In this document: positions 36,102 through 47,560 of the stretch, in pieces
Layout: the number at the start of each line of letters is the position of its first letter
How positions within the stretch are numbered: position 1 is the stretch's first letter
Origin: Baylisascaris procyonis
Lineage: Eukaryota; Nematoda; Chromadorea; Rhabditida; Ascarididae
Length of the DNA stretch: 64,000 nt
Reading direction: 5' to 3'
NCBI GenBank assembly: GCA_037389465.1
Contig: JAZARR010000082.1
Span: forward strand, 794,501 to 858,500
Made by a program: the position numbers and the translations under genes
Notes under the pieces: generated by a model
Databases searched by the model: none
Seen by the model: only the letters and a program-made list of their open reading frames with translations
Told to the model about the DNA's origin: nothing

Positions 36102-38804
36102 CTGCACACACATGTATACGCACAACGCACAAACGCATATACACACGGGCGCACGTACACACATGTACACCCAAACACAGACGCACAGACATACAAATAA
36201 ACATACACGCACACAGACGCACGTACGTGCAAACGGATATACACAGATACACGCGCGCACGTACGCATATACATACACATGCAACCACCAAGTAGCTGAG
36301 TATTAGTGAGAAGATGGAAACAATATGATAAAGACATAATTAGTGAAAAGTATGTAGAGTTAATGCTGAAGCATCTATTATTAGAATTGCAGTACCGGAA
36401 ATTACCCATTCATGAAGGAGAAGAAACCCATTCTATGTTCTTGAGCACATTGCTCATAACCATAACTGCGTGACTTTCTTTTCTGAGAAAGCTTTGAGAG
36501 AAAATAATCAAAGAAATTCTATAACCAAAGCCCAGTGATGAAAATGAGAGAAATAAAATTGAATCTCTTTCAGTTCGCCACCTTTTACACGCTAAAAGGG
36601 ACCTTTTGACGAGTTCAAGGAGATCGTTCATGAAAGTTCCCTCATTTTTCCATAAAACTTTTCCCTCAGCCTCAAAAAAATTTTCCCATCCCTCAGTTTT
36701 CACTTTTTTCTACACAGAAATCAGTTAGTCCTAGAATAAGTCGGTTGACTCAAACTTCAGCGAGCCTTTCAGGATTATCCTTTCAGTCCACTGCTAACAA
36801 AATATTTTCACAAAACTGCTGATCGGCACTAGTGCGTTTATGGCATAGTGCGTTTCATCGTACGAGTAGAAGTGCTTCTCAAGAGGTCCTTGCGTGCATT
36901 CAGGTGATAGGCTGAATGAATAGACAATTTACAATCTAGTGACTGGGGTGTTGCCAGCAAGTTTTGTTTGGTTTAATAGCTCTCTTTCTGTTTCATTCGC
37001 TCTTAAGGAGGCACATCCAGATAGCAAGCCTGATTTGTGCAACATTTAACAGCTCTCTTATGCGGAAATGAATTCAAGAAGCCATCGATAGTACAAAACA
37101 TTTGTGAAGATCAGTTTGGAATTTCCCTCTCTGAATATATTGGTTGCTATGAACAAGCGCCAAGAAAGGACATCTGTGCTTATAGAAGCAGTTGACCAAT
37201 AAGCACCGAGTTCAAGAACCCTTAAGGAAACTTGCTCAACACTAAACAGTTGAAGAGTGCCCTCCCTCTCGAGTCGATGCGATCAGCTCAGCTTCCCAAC
37301 TGCGTCCCTTTTTTTACCTGTTCTTTCATCTTCTTGTAAGCACTTCACGGAAAATGAGTTGAGTTCAGGACATTATGAAAAATAATAAAGCTTGTCACGT
37401 TAACAATAGTGTTTTCATGCTGCAACCAAAGACACACTGCACGTATCTTGTTCATTCATATGCTGTCCCTTATGCCAGCTGATATAAAATCAGATTTTTG
37501 AATTGCTTCTCGAGACATCCTCCACTGATATGATAATGAATCATTCAAATTCACTACTGATAATGGACTGATGTGCTTCTACAAGTGGCGCCTTTTCGAT
37601 GGATTAGGTAACAAAAATTCATCTATGCACATGAATATAATACTTAGGCACTAGTATTTTGCCATTTTTCATCGAAGAATAACAGTTGTATGATGGGCAA
37701 AAACAAAGTGAGCAGGTGGCGAAAAGATAGCACTCGAAAGTCATAAATACCACTATGAGAATATGATTATATACGTAGAAATTCACTTATTTGCTATTTA
37801 TTTATTCTATTATTCACATATTTATTTATTTATCCTGCTACATTGAGTTACACTGTAGGGATCTTTTTGTAAAATGCAATGCCGTTTACACATCAGTATA
37901 CAAAATAAAGTAATAACAGTGTTTAAGTAAAACAAGCGGATAATGTTGATCATCAACGGCTTTTCATTTGCTTTTTAGAAGTGAGGAATTGAATGGCAAG
38001 CGGCTAGAAGAATCTTTCAGGAAAAAAGAAACTGGTAAAATCTTTCAGTTAACATTCATGTGAGTCAATATGTGTATTATATTTCTGATTAAGCAATATA
38101 TCTCCAATGATTCAAGTAAATGAGCTTGGACTATAAATTGAAAACTTGTGCTCGTCAAGTATAATTAAATAAAGAACTTTATTCAAAAATTACTTAAATT
38201 TTATACTCCTTTGACAGTGTAAAGTTACACTTTCTGTCATATCATTTAATTAGATTCGCGAAGTCTGCATTCAGCTTATAACCGAATGATTGAAAACAGG
38301 TAAACTTCAGTTACCACTTCCAACATTCTCTCAGTGGGCAACATTTTTCAATGAGAACGGCAGTACACTTCTACTCATTATTTGCTAAATGATTGGTCGA
38401 ATTCAAATCCTCCACCTGAAACTATCGGAGCATTCCATGCGGATTCAAACAACATAAAATCTTGAAATATAATCGTTTTTCACAACCATCAAGCAATGTA
38501 CCAAGACTTCTTAATAATGAAGACTCTAGAAGTCTAAGTGGAATCTAGAGAAGGTTCGAACACCTTCAACGGCTACTATTCAATAAGATGGCCAACATAC
38601 TAGCGCACAGAAATAGATAAAGCGAATAAAGCGCAAGTGGCCTATATTCAAATATTGCATAAACCTACCAAATGAATATTCAATGGGATGATTGCCTGAG
38701 AGGCGCCACTGTAACCCATCGTTACGATCGAATTTTCTCAGTACACATGCATGAATCGTGTTCGTTTTCTTCGCTAAAAAACAATTTAAATATAGGAAAC
38801 TTAC
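36102..38804. other. Putative intron of the membrane-protein gene
   Basis: 2.7 kb with no supported exon. Its 3' end (gene sense) is the TG tract. A TTTATTTA-rich stretch lies near 37,796-37,840. The minus frame at 36,410-36,703 is hydrophilic and unrecognised, and I leave it out. Confidence 0.45.
36105..36290 (-). repeat. (TG)n-rich tract abutting a splice acceptor
   Basis: About 185 bases of degenerate (CA)n on the plus strand, i.e. TG/TGTA/TGCG on the minus strand. It ends in ACATGTGTGTGCAG, the acceptor of the exon at 36,101. A TGCATG (minus strand) is at 36,283-36,278. UG-rich tracts next to acceptors are known binding sites for splicing regulators such as TDP-43 and CELF proteins, and UGCAUG for Fox proteins. 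Confidence 0.85.
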
Positions 38805-38890
38805 GAGTGCGATTGGCAACCAGCCGTTGACAGTAGGTGATCGGTGGAAGAGTGCAGCCAAGAGCAGCAGCACCCACTCAGTCAGGGAGA
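38805..38890 (-). CDS. Candidate upstream exon of the membrane protein
   Basis: The minus frame encodes SLTEWVLLLLAALF, a hydrophobic helix, then a short loop and NGWLPIAL, ending at a strong donor (GCACTC|GTAAGTTTCC) in phase 0. Joined to the exon at 36,101 it continues into another hydrophobic segment, which makes sense for a multi-pass protein. The 5' limit is uncertain. A TGA interrupts the frame just upstream, at 38,915-38,913, so the exon most likely starts at an AG such as GGTAGCAG (start 38,890, phase 1). No in-frame ATG is present, so at least one more upstream exon is needed. Family unknown. Confidence 0.4.
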
Positions 38891-38989
38891 CTGCTACCGC
38901 AGTATGCAGCAATCAGTGTGCGTTATTGCATTGCGTTGCGAGTTGTCGTCCGGCAAGCATCTCATTGAGCTTGCTGATTGGCTCTTTTC

Positions 38990-39350
38990 TCGACTAGACT
39001 AAGACTTCAATTGTTCCGTCTCGATAGCCGCGCTTTCCGACAAACTTTCCAACACACGAAGCGGACAAACAAAAGGCGATTAGGCGGCTATTGTGCTGTA
39101 AAGATTGACGAGTGCAACGCTTGTTTGCGGCTCGCCTCAACCGGATAACGAGCGCTTGCCTAAATGGCTTTCGTTGGGTCCGGTCTGTAGCGCTTCGAGT
39201 GTTAATTCAATCAAGTAGGCTTCTCGTCGGATCGCTAAACACATAACAACTACATTCGAGCGTCACAATCAAACGAACCCCTCGCAACATATACCCCCTA
39301 ATACGTCCCGTAGCGGCCGCCTTCACCCATCTACCGTAGTCAAAGTGCAC
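38990..39350. promoter_or_regulatory. CpG-rich, stop-rich patch (possible promoter/5' region)
   Basis: About 360 bases are clearly richer in CG dinucleotides than the surroundings (gcgcttcgag, cgtcccgtagcggccgcc and others) yet lack any long open frame. It lies directly upstream of the candidate membrane-protein exon on the minus strand. A promoter or 5' UTR is plausible. A conserved noncoding RNA or plain compositional noise are the alternatives. Confidence 0.3.
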
Positions 39351-42300
39351 TCGGCCAAGTGCAGTTCAGTGCTTTAGAGAACGGTGTTCACTCACTCAGG
39401 ATCAAACAGCGTGAACTACTCAACACTAGTGAGCCATTTTTGTGGGTTGTTCATTTTATTCACTCTGTCTATTACGTTAATGAGTTGACTCAGAGTTGTC
39501 GCCCACTGCTGGCTTTATCCCTCTCTTTCTATTTTTTGTACTATCCGATATTGCATTTCAGTCTTCACTGCTTTCGTTCTACTGTCTCAAATACCATTTT
39601 ATTTCCTCGTTTAATGAAAGAAACATACTGAACTTGTGGTGATTCCTTCTGTTCAACTTCTCTGTTGACAACTGCCGCGCCCATCACCTTGCATCTGGTA
39701 ATCTTACAGTTTTTGACAAAAAATTTATTGTGAAATTAATTTCTTTCTGAAAATAATTTCAATGAAACGCAAATTTACAAGTAATCAAAAATCTTTCCTG
39801 AAATTAATTGGTTCCGGCAAATAATTGCAATGCAATGCAGTGCATTGTATGCATATAAAATTGCTCGTTGAGCATGTCACTTATATGAATGATTGCATAT
39901 GAACATTGTGGTCATCAATATGAGTCTTATAATTTATTTAAACGATGACTAAGTGTTGAATTCATTGTCTTGAGGCAGTGAGATGCTCGGATAGCGATAA
40001 ACGTTCCCATTGAGAAATGAATGTGAGGATGAATGAGAATGAGTCTTTGAGGAGGAGCTTTCAACGAAATATACCCTTCAACTTTTGCTAAGCAGCTTTC
40101 AAGCACTCAAGAAACTGCTTACTTTCCCACACTGAAAAGCACTTGCCAAATTGAAGTCAACTTCAACATTTCTTCCCCCACTTTGAGGGACCCATCTGGT
40201 GCCCCAACTCTCTCTTGACTCCATTGTGTTATGCTCATTGACACAACAACCAACTCATTCATGTCTAGATAGAATTGATTTCTCATCATCATCGTCAGCA
40301 TTCTATTTTATTATAAATGAGGCGGGAATATTTCAATAGAATTTCCAACCCATTTTGCATACTCAAACAAAATTGGATTATTTAAGGCAATATTTAAGTG
40401 CGTTGTGCATATAATCGTAAAGAAGTTACCCCAAATTTCGTATAATAAATGAACACATTTTTATGCCTTTCGATTTTGTGGGCTATTAATAAAAAACCAT
40501 AACTGTTCTTTGGTTAAATTATAACGAAAGTGAATTTTAATATATGACGCTTGGATGCATGCAATTAGTCGTTACATGTAGTGTTCCTTTCAAAAAATTG
40601 CTTGAAATTTCGTATAACCTCATATTGGTGTTGCCTACGTGCATATCTTGGACAATGATTGAATCGAAGGTAACAAACAATCATCACTGCGCAAGTGGGA
40701 TCACTGTTACCGAACAAATTCGATAGTTCCAATTAAGACGTTGATAGAATTTATGCCATACGCATTCCCACTGAATTGCATTACCATAATCTTTGCATGT
40801 CACTGAATAGTTAGTAAGTGATACCAAAATCGCTCCGAAAAGGTGCATCAAATTTCATCGAATTCTTCATCATCAAACTATAGGTATTAAGGTTGACGGT
40901 CAATGCATTTCGTCAGGTTGGAACCTTGGAGTAAAGGTGGGGACCTTTCTATAAGGAGTCGCAAATTTTCACCTTAACAAAGACGCAAAATTTTGAATTT
41001 TTTGGGCGAACTCGAATTGCTCAATCTTCCTTTTGATTTCTATGTATATTGCTAGGTTCGTGCATTAAAACGGTGAGAATTCATAGTCCATATAACGGTA
41101 AATGTCAGCACATTTTATGATGCAATAGATGCGAGAAACATCGGGTTGATGAAACATATTGTGAAGAACAACTCACTACGAACATAAACTATATGTGAAC
41201 ATGAAATCTGCGAATGGAAATTGTATTGGTCGAAGTATGCGGTGAATATTGAAAAACGGCATGGAATGGTGAATGGATGAAGAAGTAAAATTACGGGTCG
41301 TGAAGTTAAAAACTGCTGCCAGAAGTACCGATGCGGAAATGTCGATTTCATTAAAAAAGTCATACCAGTTATCCCTCTCTATCCCTCAATGATAAATGCA
41401 AAAGTAGCGTGAAAGTTAAAATATCGAGAAGCTTCTAAGGATGACAGGCGGAGTTTGGATGCAGTGAAAACATCTGAAGCAGCCCAAGAGTGAAGAGAAT
41501 TCGCATCATTTAGCTTATGATCGACATTTGCAGCATTTGCACTAAAAACTAGTCGCTAGCAGATTTTCGAATATTATCGCATGAAAGTAGTCGATTCTGA
41601 AATTCTTTATCAAAGCTTAACGAACTTGAGGAAATTTTTTCGAAAAATGACGCTTCCTTGTGTCTCTGAATCGAAATAAAAATTTCCATTTCTTCAAGTG
41701 AAAATGGACGAGGAACCTTTGGAAGAAACTAGAAAACTCGGGTTGGAGCCGCCAAAAATTCTCTTCTCTCGTCTTCCGGCTTTGAAGACCAAGTCATAAT
41801 CGGTGGCAAACCAAATTTTAGAGAATATGAATGAAATTGTGGAAAAACGGATTGTTGGATCCTTTTTTGGCCCATAACGGGGTTGTGACCGAGGAAATAT
41901 TATCTTGAATCGAATGGCGATATTTTCATTTGAAGGTTTATGTGTTCCTATGCAGCACTCATTCTTTCAGTTATATCGACGATTCGCTGGACTGCCGTAG
42001 TTTCTTGGATTGACTGTGAGGTAAACGAAAATTGATATGAACTGAACTAACACAGCAACCTAAGTGTGGCTGGGCATGTATTTATGGACAACTCCAATTT
42101 ACCGAAATTGAAAACATTGAAATGATAGGTCAGCTAGGATCTGTTAATGATAAACTGCCGTAAGAATACCTGCATCATGCGCATTTCTCGACCGCAATCG
42201 AGCATAAAGAAACGTAAGAGATTTTAACGAAGAAGAGATATATTGCAATTGACACAAGACGGTGATTTCTTTTCGTAATCTGTGGCTTGGTTGATTAACA

Positions 42301-43551
42301 AAAACTTTGCAAACCGCGCGAATGAAACACCTGTTACTTTAGTGCGAATCCGGCACTCCACCACCGCACTATTCCACATTTCAAACTTTAAAATTAATGA
42401 ACATCAGAGCTAGTGGATCATTTGCATCATTTAAGGAGAAAACAGCGAATGAAAGACACATGCACAAATTTGCCTAGATTCTCACTTATCCGATTTCATT
42501 TGCTTACCCTTTTTCATTGAGTCAATCGCAAATTTTAATGTGTGCACCAATTGAAATTAAATATGGAGAGCGAGTCTATTTCCATATGTGTTTGTGCACT
42601 TAAAAAGAAAATTAATAAGTGTGTGTGGAGAGATAGTCTATCTCCTAAAAAAAGAAAATTAAAACAGGAGAGATAATAAGTGTGTTGTGAAAACGGATTG
42701 TTGACGTTGTGAATAAAAATGAAAGCAGAACTGTTGAAAGCAACGGAAAATAATCGAATCAAATGTCACCTATGGTGCTTATGATTACCACCTCGAAAAG
42801 AGCGCTCACTTCTTAGTGCCAGAAGTATTTCTTAATTCTTTTTCTACCAGCTGAATTATCTTTGCATTGAGCATTATTAGTAGCCCATGGTGTCTCACCA
42901 AAATGGTCGATGCACAAATGCATGTAGCTGTATGTGTTTTTTTCGCTTTTTTTTTTTAACTTTTTCGCTTTAGCCTTGCAAAATAACGTTCACTAAATGA
43001 CATTTCAAAGATGTAACCACTGATGGTTTTGTTTTGCTTAATTATTGGGAATTTCACCCTTCAGCCACTTCTGATCAATTGTTGGAATGCGCATTTCCTA
43101 AATGCCTAAATATAAATATATATGCAAATGAAATATAACTTCAGAATCGCCCACCACTAGTGATGTGTCGTCGCCGATCGACATAATTAACTAGACTTAA
43201 TGAGCAAATAAATGTGCCAAAGGACATGGGACAACGATATGCGCTTTAACAACAATGCCAATCACAACAATCAGTCTTAAGAATTGCCAATAAATAATAA
43301 CACTTTCATAAAAATGCATTTATATGAGAACCCTATGGTTAGAGTAAGTCGTTCATAAAGGACTCGTCTTTTTGCGATCAGCATATAATGACGCTCAACC
43401 AGTGGATGAATGCTTGTAAATTTTTTGACAATTTTGTATATCTGCAACTCTTTTCGTCATTGCTTTAAACTTTGCAAACATACTTTTGCATAGAGGTACT
43501 CGAATAAAAGTTAGCATCGATGGAACTATTTGTTGAAAGATGAGATAATGT
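39351..43551. other. No gene supported
   Basis: 4.2 kb of AT-rich sequence with chance frames only. Frames at 39,359-39,631 (plus) and 40,119-40,301 (minus) have no motif. Local repeats occur near 42,540-42,690. An octamer ATGCAAAT is at 43,122-43,129, in a stretch rich in TAAT and AATTAA. Confidence 0.5.
42540..42690. repeat. Worn tandem repeat
   Basis: Units containing ggagag(c/a)(g/t)agtctat, aaaaagaaaatta and aataagtgtgt(g/t)g recur two to three times with small changes. Part of it (ggagagatagtctatctcc) is nearly palindromic. Probably noncoding. Confidence 0.5.
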
Positions 43552-43780
43552 GCGATTCATGTACCGCAAGAACTGCTATTCATATTCACATTCTCCGCGC
43601 ATTGCAGCATGGATGTATTCAGCACTGCCGAAATGCCTTCATCACATAGTGGCGACCCGTTTTGGACATTGCACTCTCATTTGGTCTTCTCATTTGATTT
43701 CCGATATTAGTTTGCTAGAAAATGTCCAGAAACGCCCCAACCATATTGCTTTTCGCAAAGCCTATCATGGTCCATACTAG
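43552..43780 (+). mobile_element. LINE fragment (post-RT region, CR1/jockey-like)
   Basis: The plus frame carries FGHCTLIWSSHLISDISLLENVQKR. This resembles the conserved segment after the reverse transcriptase in many LINEs (Y-x-S-x-x-W-S-P-x-x-x-x-D-I-x-x-L-E-x-V-Q-R). The sequence before it (SPRIAAWMYSALPKCLHHIV) may belong to the same region. It is a short, isolated fragment, ending at a stop soon after. It is not part of a host gene. The subgroup cannot be told from so little. Confidence 0.5.
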
Positions 43781-45929
43781 CCAAATTAGATTAGCGGGGT
43801 AAAAATTTTCAACCTAGAATCGTCAGAATATTGCAGACATGTTTGACTTGATTCTTTGTTATCAATTTGTGTTCGGTTTTTCCGATATCCCAGTGTCAGA
43901 AATATTTCAATTTGCTTCTCCCCGTAGCTCATCGGTTTCAGCTCGTCAGAGCAGATTGCAGTACAAATAGTGTTCTGCATAGTTTCGAATCTGTAATTTT
44001 GGCTTGCCCTGAAATTGCTCAGCTTTTAGGCTCCGATTGAATCATTTTGATCTGCACGTTACTGCTGCTTTAGTGTATTAAATGTCCACTCGTCCATATT
44101 GCACTTTCACGAAAGATGCTCCTTGCTGCTGAAATTCATATGATTTTGTATGTTCTCCCATTTCAGGATTTTGAAATAAATATATAAAAAGAATCTGAAA
44201 ATTAATTTACCAACTCATCGCAATAATTGACTTGAAATAGTTCTATGAATATATTATGACTCATCTATATAATATAGGTACACAGTGTCATTACTCATTC
44301 CATTATTCCTCATTTAACGATATAAAAATGTATACACACACCTAAATATCATTTTTTGAAGTATATTTTGTTATATTCACAACTGTTTTGAATATGCAAG
44401 TATTATTCAGTTAAATGAGCTCATGAAGAGTTCCGTCGAATGATTTGCAAAGGTTCACGAATATAATTGACGTAGTTTTTCGCGTGAAATTGTCTGCGAA
44501 TATTCACTGAAAAGCAGATTCCCACTGTTGACATATGTGGTGAGTTGTCCCCACAGGTGTAGCGATAATATGTTATGCACAACAACTGCTGGATATCACG
44601 TTGCTATGGAGACGATCGGCAGGCATTCAGTTTTTCCGTTTACTCACAGTTTGCACACCTTCCCAACGACGATCACTCTACCAATGACGTTATATTAGTT
44701 TCCCATAAAAATTCCATATCGGCTCACTCGTTGTCCCTTATGAATGATTAACGCAGATATTAATCTGTGGTCTTATTTGTTGATCACTGCATCAGATAGC
44801 CACACTCGAGATTGATATATTCCTCGAGCCCATTAGCCAATGTATCTCTTCGTTGTTTAACGAGACAGGATTCTATTCTGATTCATTTTGTTGAACGCAG
44901 ACGACTGTGTGCGCAGACGGACAAATCTGGATCCTGTCTGGGCATCGTAATGTTACTCTTGAACTGTGCCACCATTAGTTCAAAGGATGATCTTTGGTAT
45001 GCGGTGTATCTTTTGAATTGTTGACGCAAGTTGAAATGAATTTCTTCTCGGCTGAAAGAGGTGTACGAAGTCGATTTGCACCACATATCGGAAAGGTTCT
45101 TGCATTGCCATCGGCCTTCATGGAAACACTTGCTTGCTCAACAACCGATCACGGAGAATTTTTGCAGTTTTTTGATACATATGTTTTTTGTTTACATGCA
45201 AATTTTTTCTTACGTGAAGAAGGCAGAATCGATTACGAGATTAGCTGGCACTGCAGTCAGTCGTACTGCCTTGTCCCAATTCCCTCCCCTATCTCGCACT
45301 ACATTTCGAAGTGAGGACACCATCGGACCACATGTGCATATTGGTTGACCATTGACATAGATAAGAACACATATATTCAAGGTTTCTTAGTCCTTTATTC
45401 ACATTTGTATTAGAGCGCTTGCTTCACGGTCGCTTTCTTATGCAATTGCAAATTTGCTACACAAGAGGATGACATATCTCCATACTAGTTTGCATGTGCT
45501 TTTGTTTCTTCGATGGTTTTAACTCGAAGGCAGAATTGCGACGTCGAAAAGTACAGAAATTTGAAATAATTTGCGGCTATTCTACACCGATCGGCTTTTC
45601 ATTTTTAAATTAATTGAATAGTTAACAAACAGAGAAGCATTCTACAGTAGGTGGCGCGACATGCGCTCTTTCATTCGCTCACCTGATCGCATAGCTTCAT
45701 AAGGTGCCGAGAAAAATAAAATACTCGAAAATAGCGCCTTCTCATTTTAAGTCATCCGACGATCACACACACCTTTCACAAAGGTTCGCTTCCTGCTGGC
45801 GGTCGATGCAAAACGGCCGTTTGAATAACTCAAACCAAAATTTTAACTCGACCGGTACGAAGTGCATGCAAATTTTGACCTCTTTGAATGTCGGTTTAAA
45901 TTTTGTTTAAATTTTCAATGCCTACAGGC
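43781..45929. other. No gene supported
   Basis: Overlapping open frames on both strands at 44,810-45,350 (67-106 codons) are denser than chance would suggest but match nothing I know. The minus frame (44,883-45,086, with AYQRSSFELMVAQFKSN) is the most protein-like. It may be part of a worn repeat next to the RTE element. Confidence 0.4.
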
Positions 45930-47560
45930 AAAAGAACTCAGAGAGGCAGCAATAAAGAAGACAAGCATAAAGAAGACGGAAAGAGACGTCAGTATGAAGC
46001 AAAGTTTTCAAACAGCACTCAAAGACGTAAGAGACACCAGTAAAACAGACCTACAGCGCGATCAAAACCCATGAAGGTCTTGTAATGAATTGCATTTTTC
46101 CAAAATTGCCATCACAAGACGGAACGACAAGAAATCAGAGAGCGTTCAGCAGTTAGAAACTCAGGAAAGGCAAGTGCCCAAAAAATGAGGATATCTGCTC
46201 TGAATCTAAAAGCCAGTCGAATCGAGCTTTTTGTGGCACTAGCATCTCGATTCAGCAGCTAGAGGCTCAAAAGAACCTCTGCTGCGTGACCGACGTCAAG
46301 AACAATGCTGCTTATGAATAAAGACACTGAAAATCTCAACAACTCTAGGCCGATCACGTTGCTATCTGTCATCCTTTGATTCTAATGAGTGTCATTTTGA
46401 ATTATGTAACCAAAAACTTGGATCAGCTCACAAGCAGACAGCAAGGTGGCTTTCGCAAGTGCTACTGAACGATCGACTACATACACGTTGCCCGTCAGTT
46501 ACTAGCAAAATGCGAGAAATTCCAGATGCCTTTCTGTCTCGCGTTCGTTGATTACAAGAAAACATTCTATTCGGTGGAGATCAATGCTGTATTCAACTCA
46601 CTAAATGAAGTCGGTATCAATCTAGGATAAGTCGATCCACTACAACAGCTGAATGCCAGTTGCAGCACAGAAGTTAAATTTCTTAACGATATCAACAATA
46701 TTAATATTTCTAAAAAAATACGCCAAGGTGATACAATCTCACCGAAGCTCTTTGCAATAACTGTAGATGCGCTCTTCAGTACCCCCGATTGGAAGGGTGA
46801 CATATCCATCGACGGCGAGCAAGCGACGCATCTGCTGTTGCAAATAACTGCGTTATCCTTGCCCAAAGCGGGCCAGAAGAGCAGAAAAAGGTGGAACAAA
46901 TCACGAGGAGTCTAGGAAAATCAGATTGCAAATGAATCTACCAAGAACGAAATGGATGCGGAACCAATTTTGTTTTCCGCTGACTGTCTATTTTGCCGAC
47001 CAAGACATCGAAGTGCGTCTGCTTAGGGCGTGAGCTGAATTTCGCCAAGAACTTCTTAGGTTAAAGCAGTAGATGTGAAAAAACAGAAATATCTCGTTCC
47101 AGTAATATAAGAGTCGTGGTTCTCGACGATCGCCTGTCGAAAGAAAGGATGCCCGTCGATTATGCAGTCATGCTTGCTATGCTGAACGGAGCAAAGTGTT
47201 GGTCAACAACGAAAAGCTAACGAAGAGAAAACGTCTATGATGCGAAGGGCAATGGAACGCATAATATGCAAGGTATCCCTCCGAGATCATATCACTCTTA
47301 CGTGAACCATATGTGGATCACGCAGGTCACTCATACGAAGATACCCATCATCGAACGAAATTTGCTGATGTGGTCTAGGAACTGCAGAAACATAAACGCT
47401 GATGGGCAAGATGGCACGTTTGGCTGACAATATATGGACAATAAGGCTCACCACTTGGGTGCATCTCCATCGTAGACATCCGCTCCTTTGACTGAAATCC
47501 CACTGAACAGACTCGGTGGTGAGAAGGTTTGGTCACCGATAGCTGCTGCACGCTGGGAAA
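45930..47560 (+). mobile_element. Dead RTE-type non-LTR retrotransposon
   Basis: A reverse-transcriptase ORF remnant on the plus strand. Recognisable blocks are SRPITLLSV (about 46,340), QGGFRKCY then TIDYIHVARQLL (46,440-46,505), PFCLAFVDYKKTFYSVEINA (46,527-46,587), IRQGDTISPKLFAITVDALF (46,718-46,777), and far downstream ARLADNIWTIRLTTWV with HLHRRHPLL (47,410-47,505) and TDSVVRRFGH (47,510-47,545). This order is that of nematode RTE pol proteins. The element is dead: stops and frameshifts interrupt it, the motif A aspartate (FDSVE) reads FYSVE, and the FADD motif C block is replaced by LLQITA. The Lys-rich stretch at 45,930-46,075 may be the linker after the endonuclease. The endonuclease domain itself is not visible, so it is 5' truncated. 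It arrived independently of the neighbouring genes. Confidence 0.88.

Noticed and set aside
35959..36409. Long Cys/Val/Tyr-rich frames on the minus strand and His/Thr-rich frames on the plus strand
   Set aside because: They arise from the (TG)n/(CA)n tract, which has no stop codons in several frames. Only the 67 residues after the acceptor at 36,101 look coding.
38580..38912. Wnt-like first exon (signal peptide followed by NGWLPIAL)
   Set aside because: The apparent start is TTG, not ATG, a stop lies just upstream, and no Cys-rich Wnt exon was found on the minus strand between 33 and 38.8 kb.
46567..46899. 110-codon minus frame inside the retrotransposon
   Set aside because: It is antisense to the recognisable RT blocks on the plus strand.
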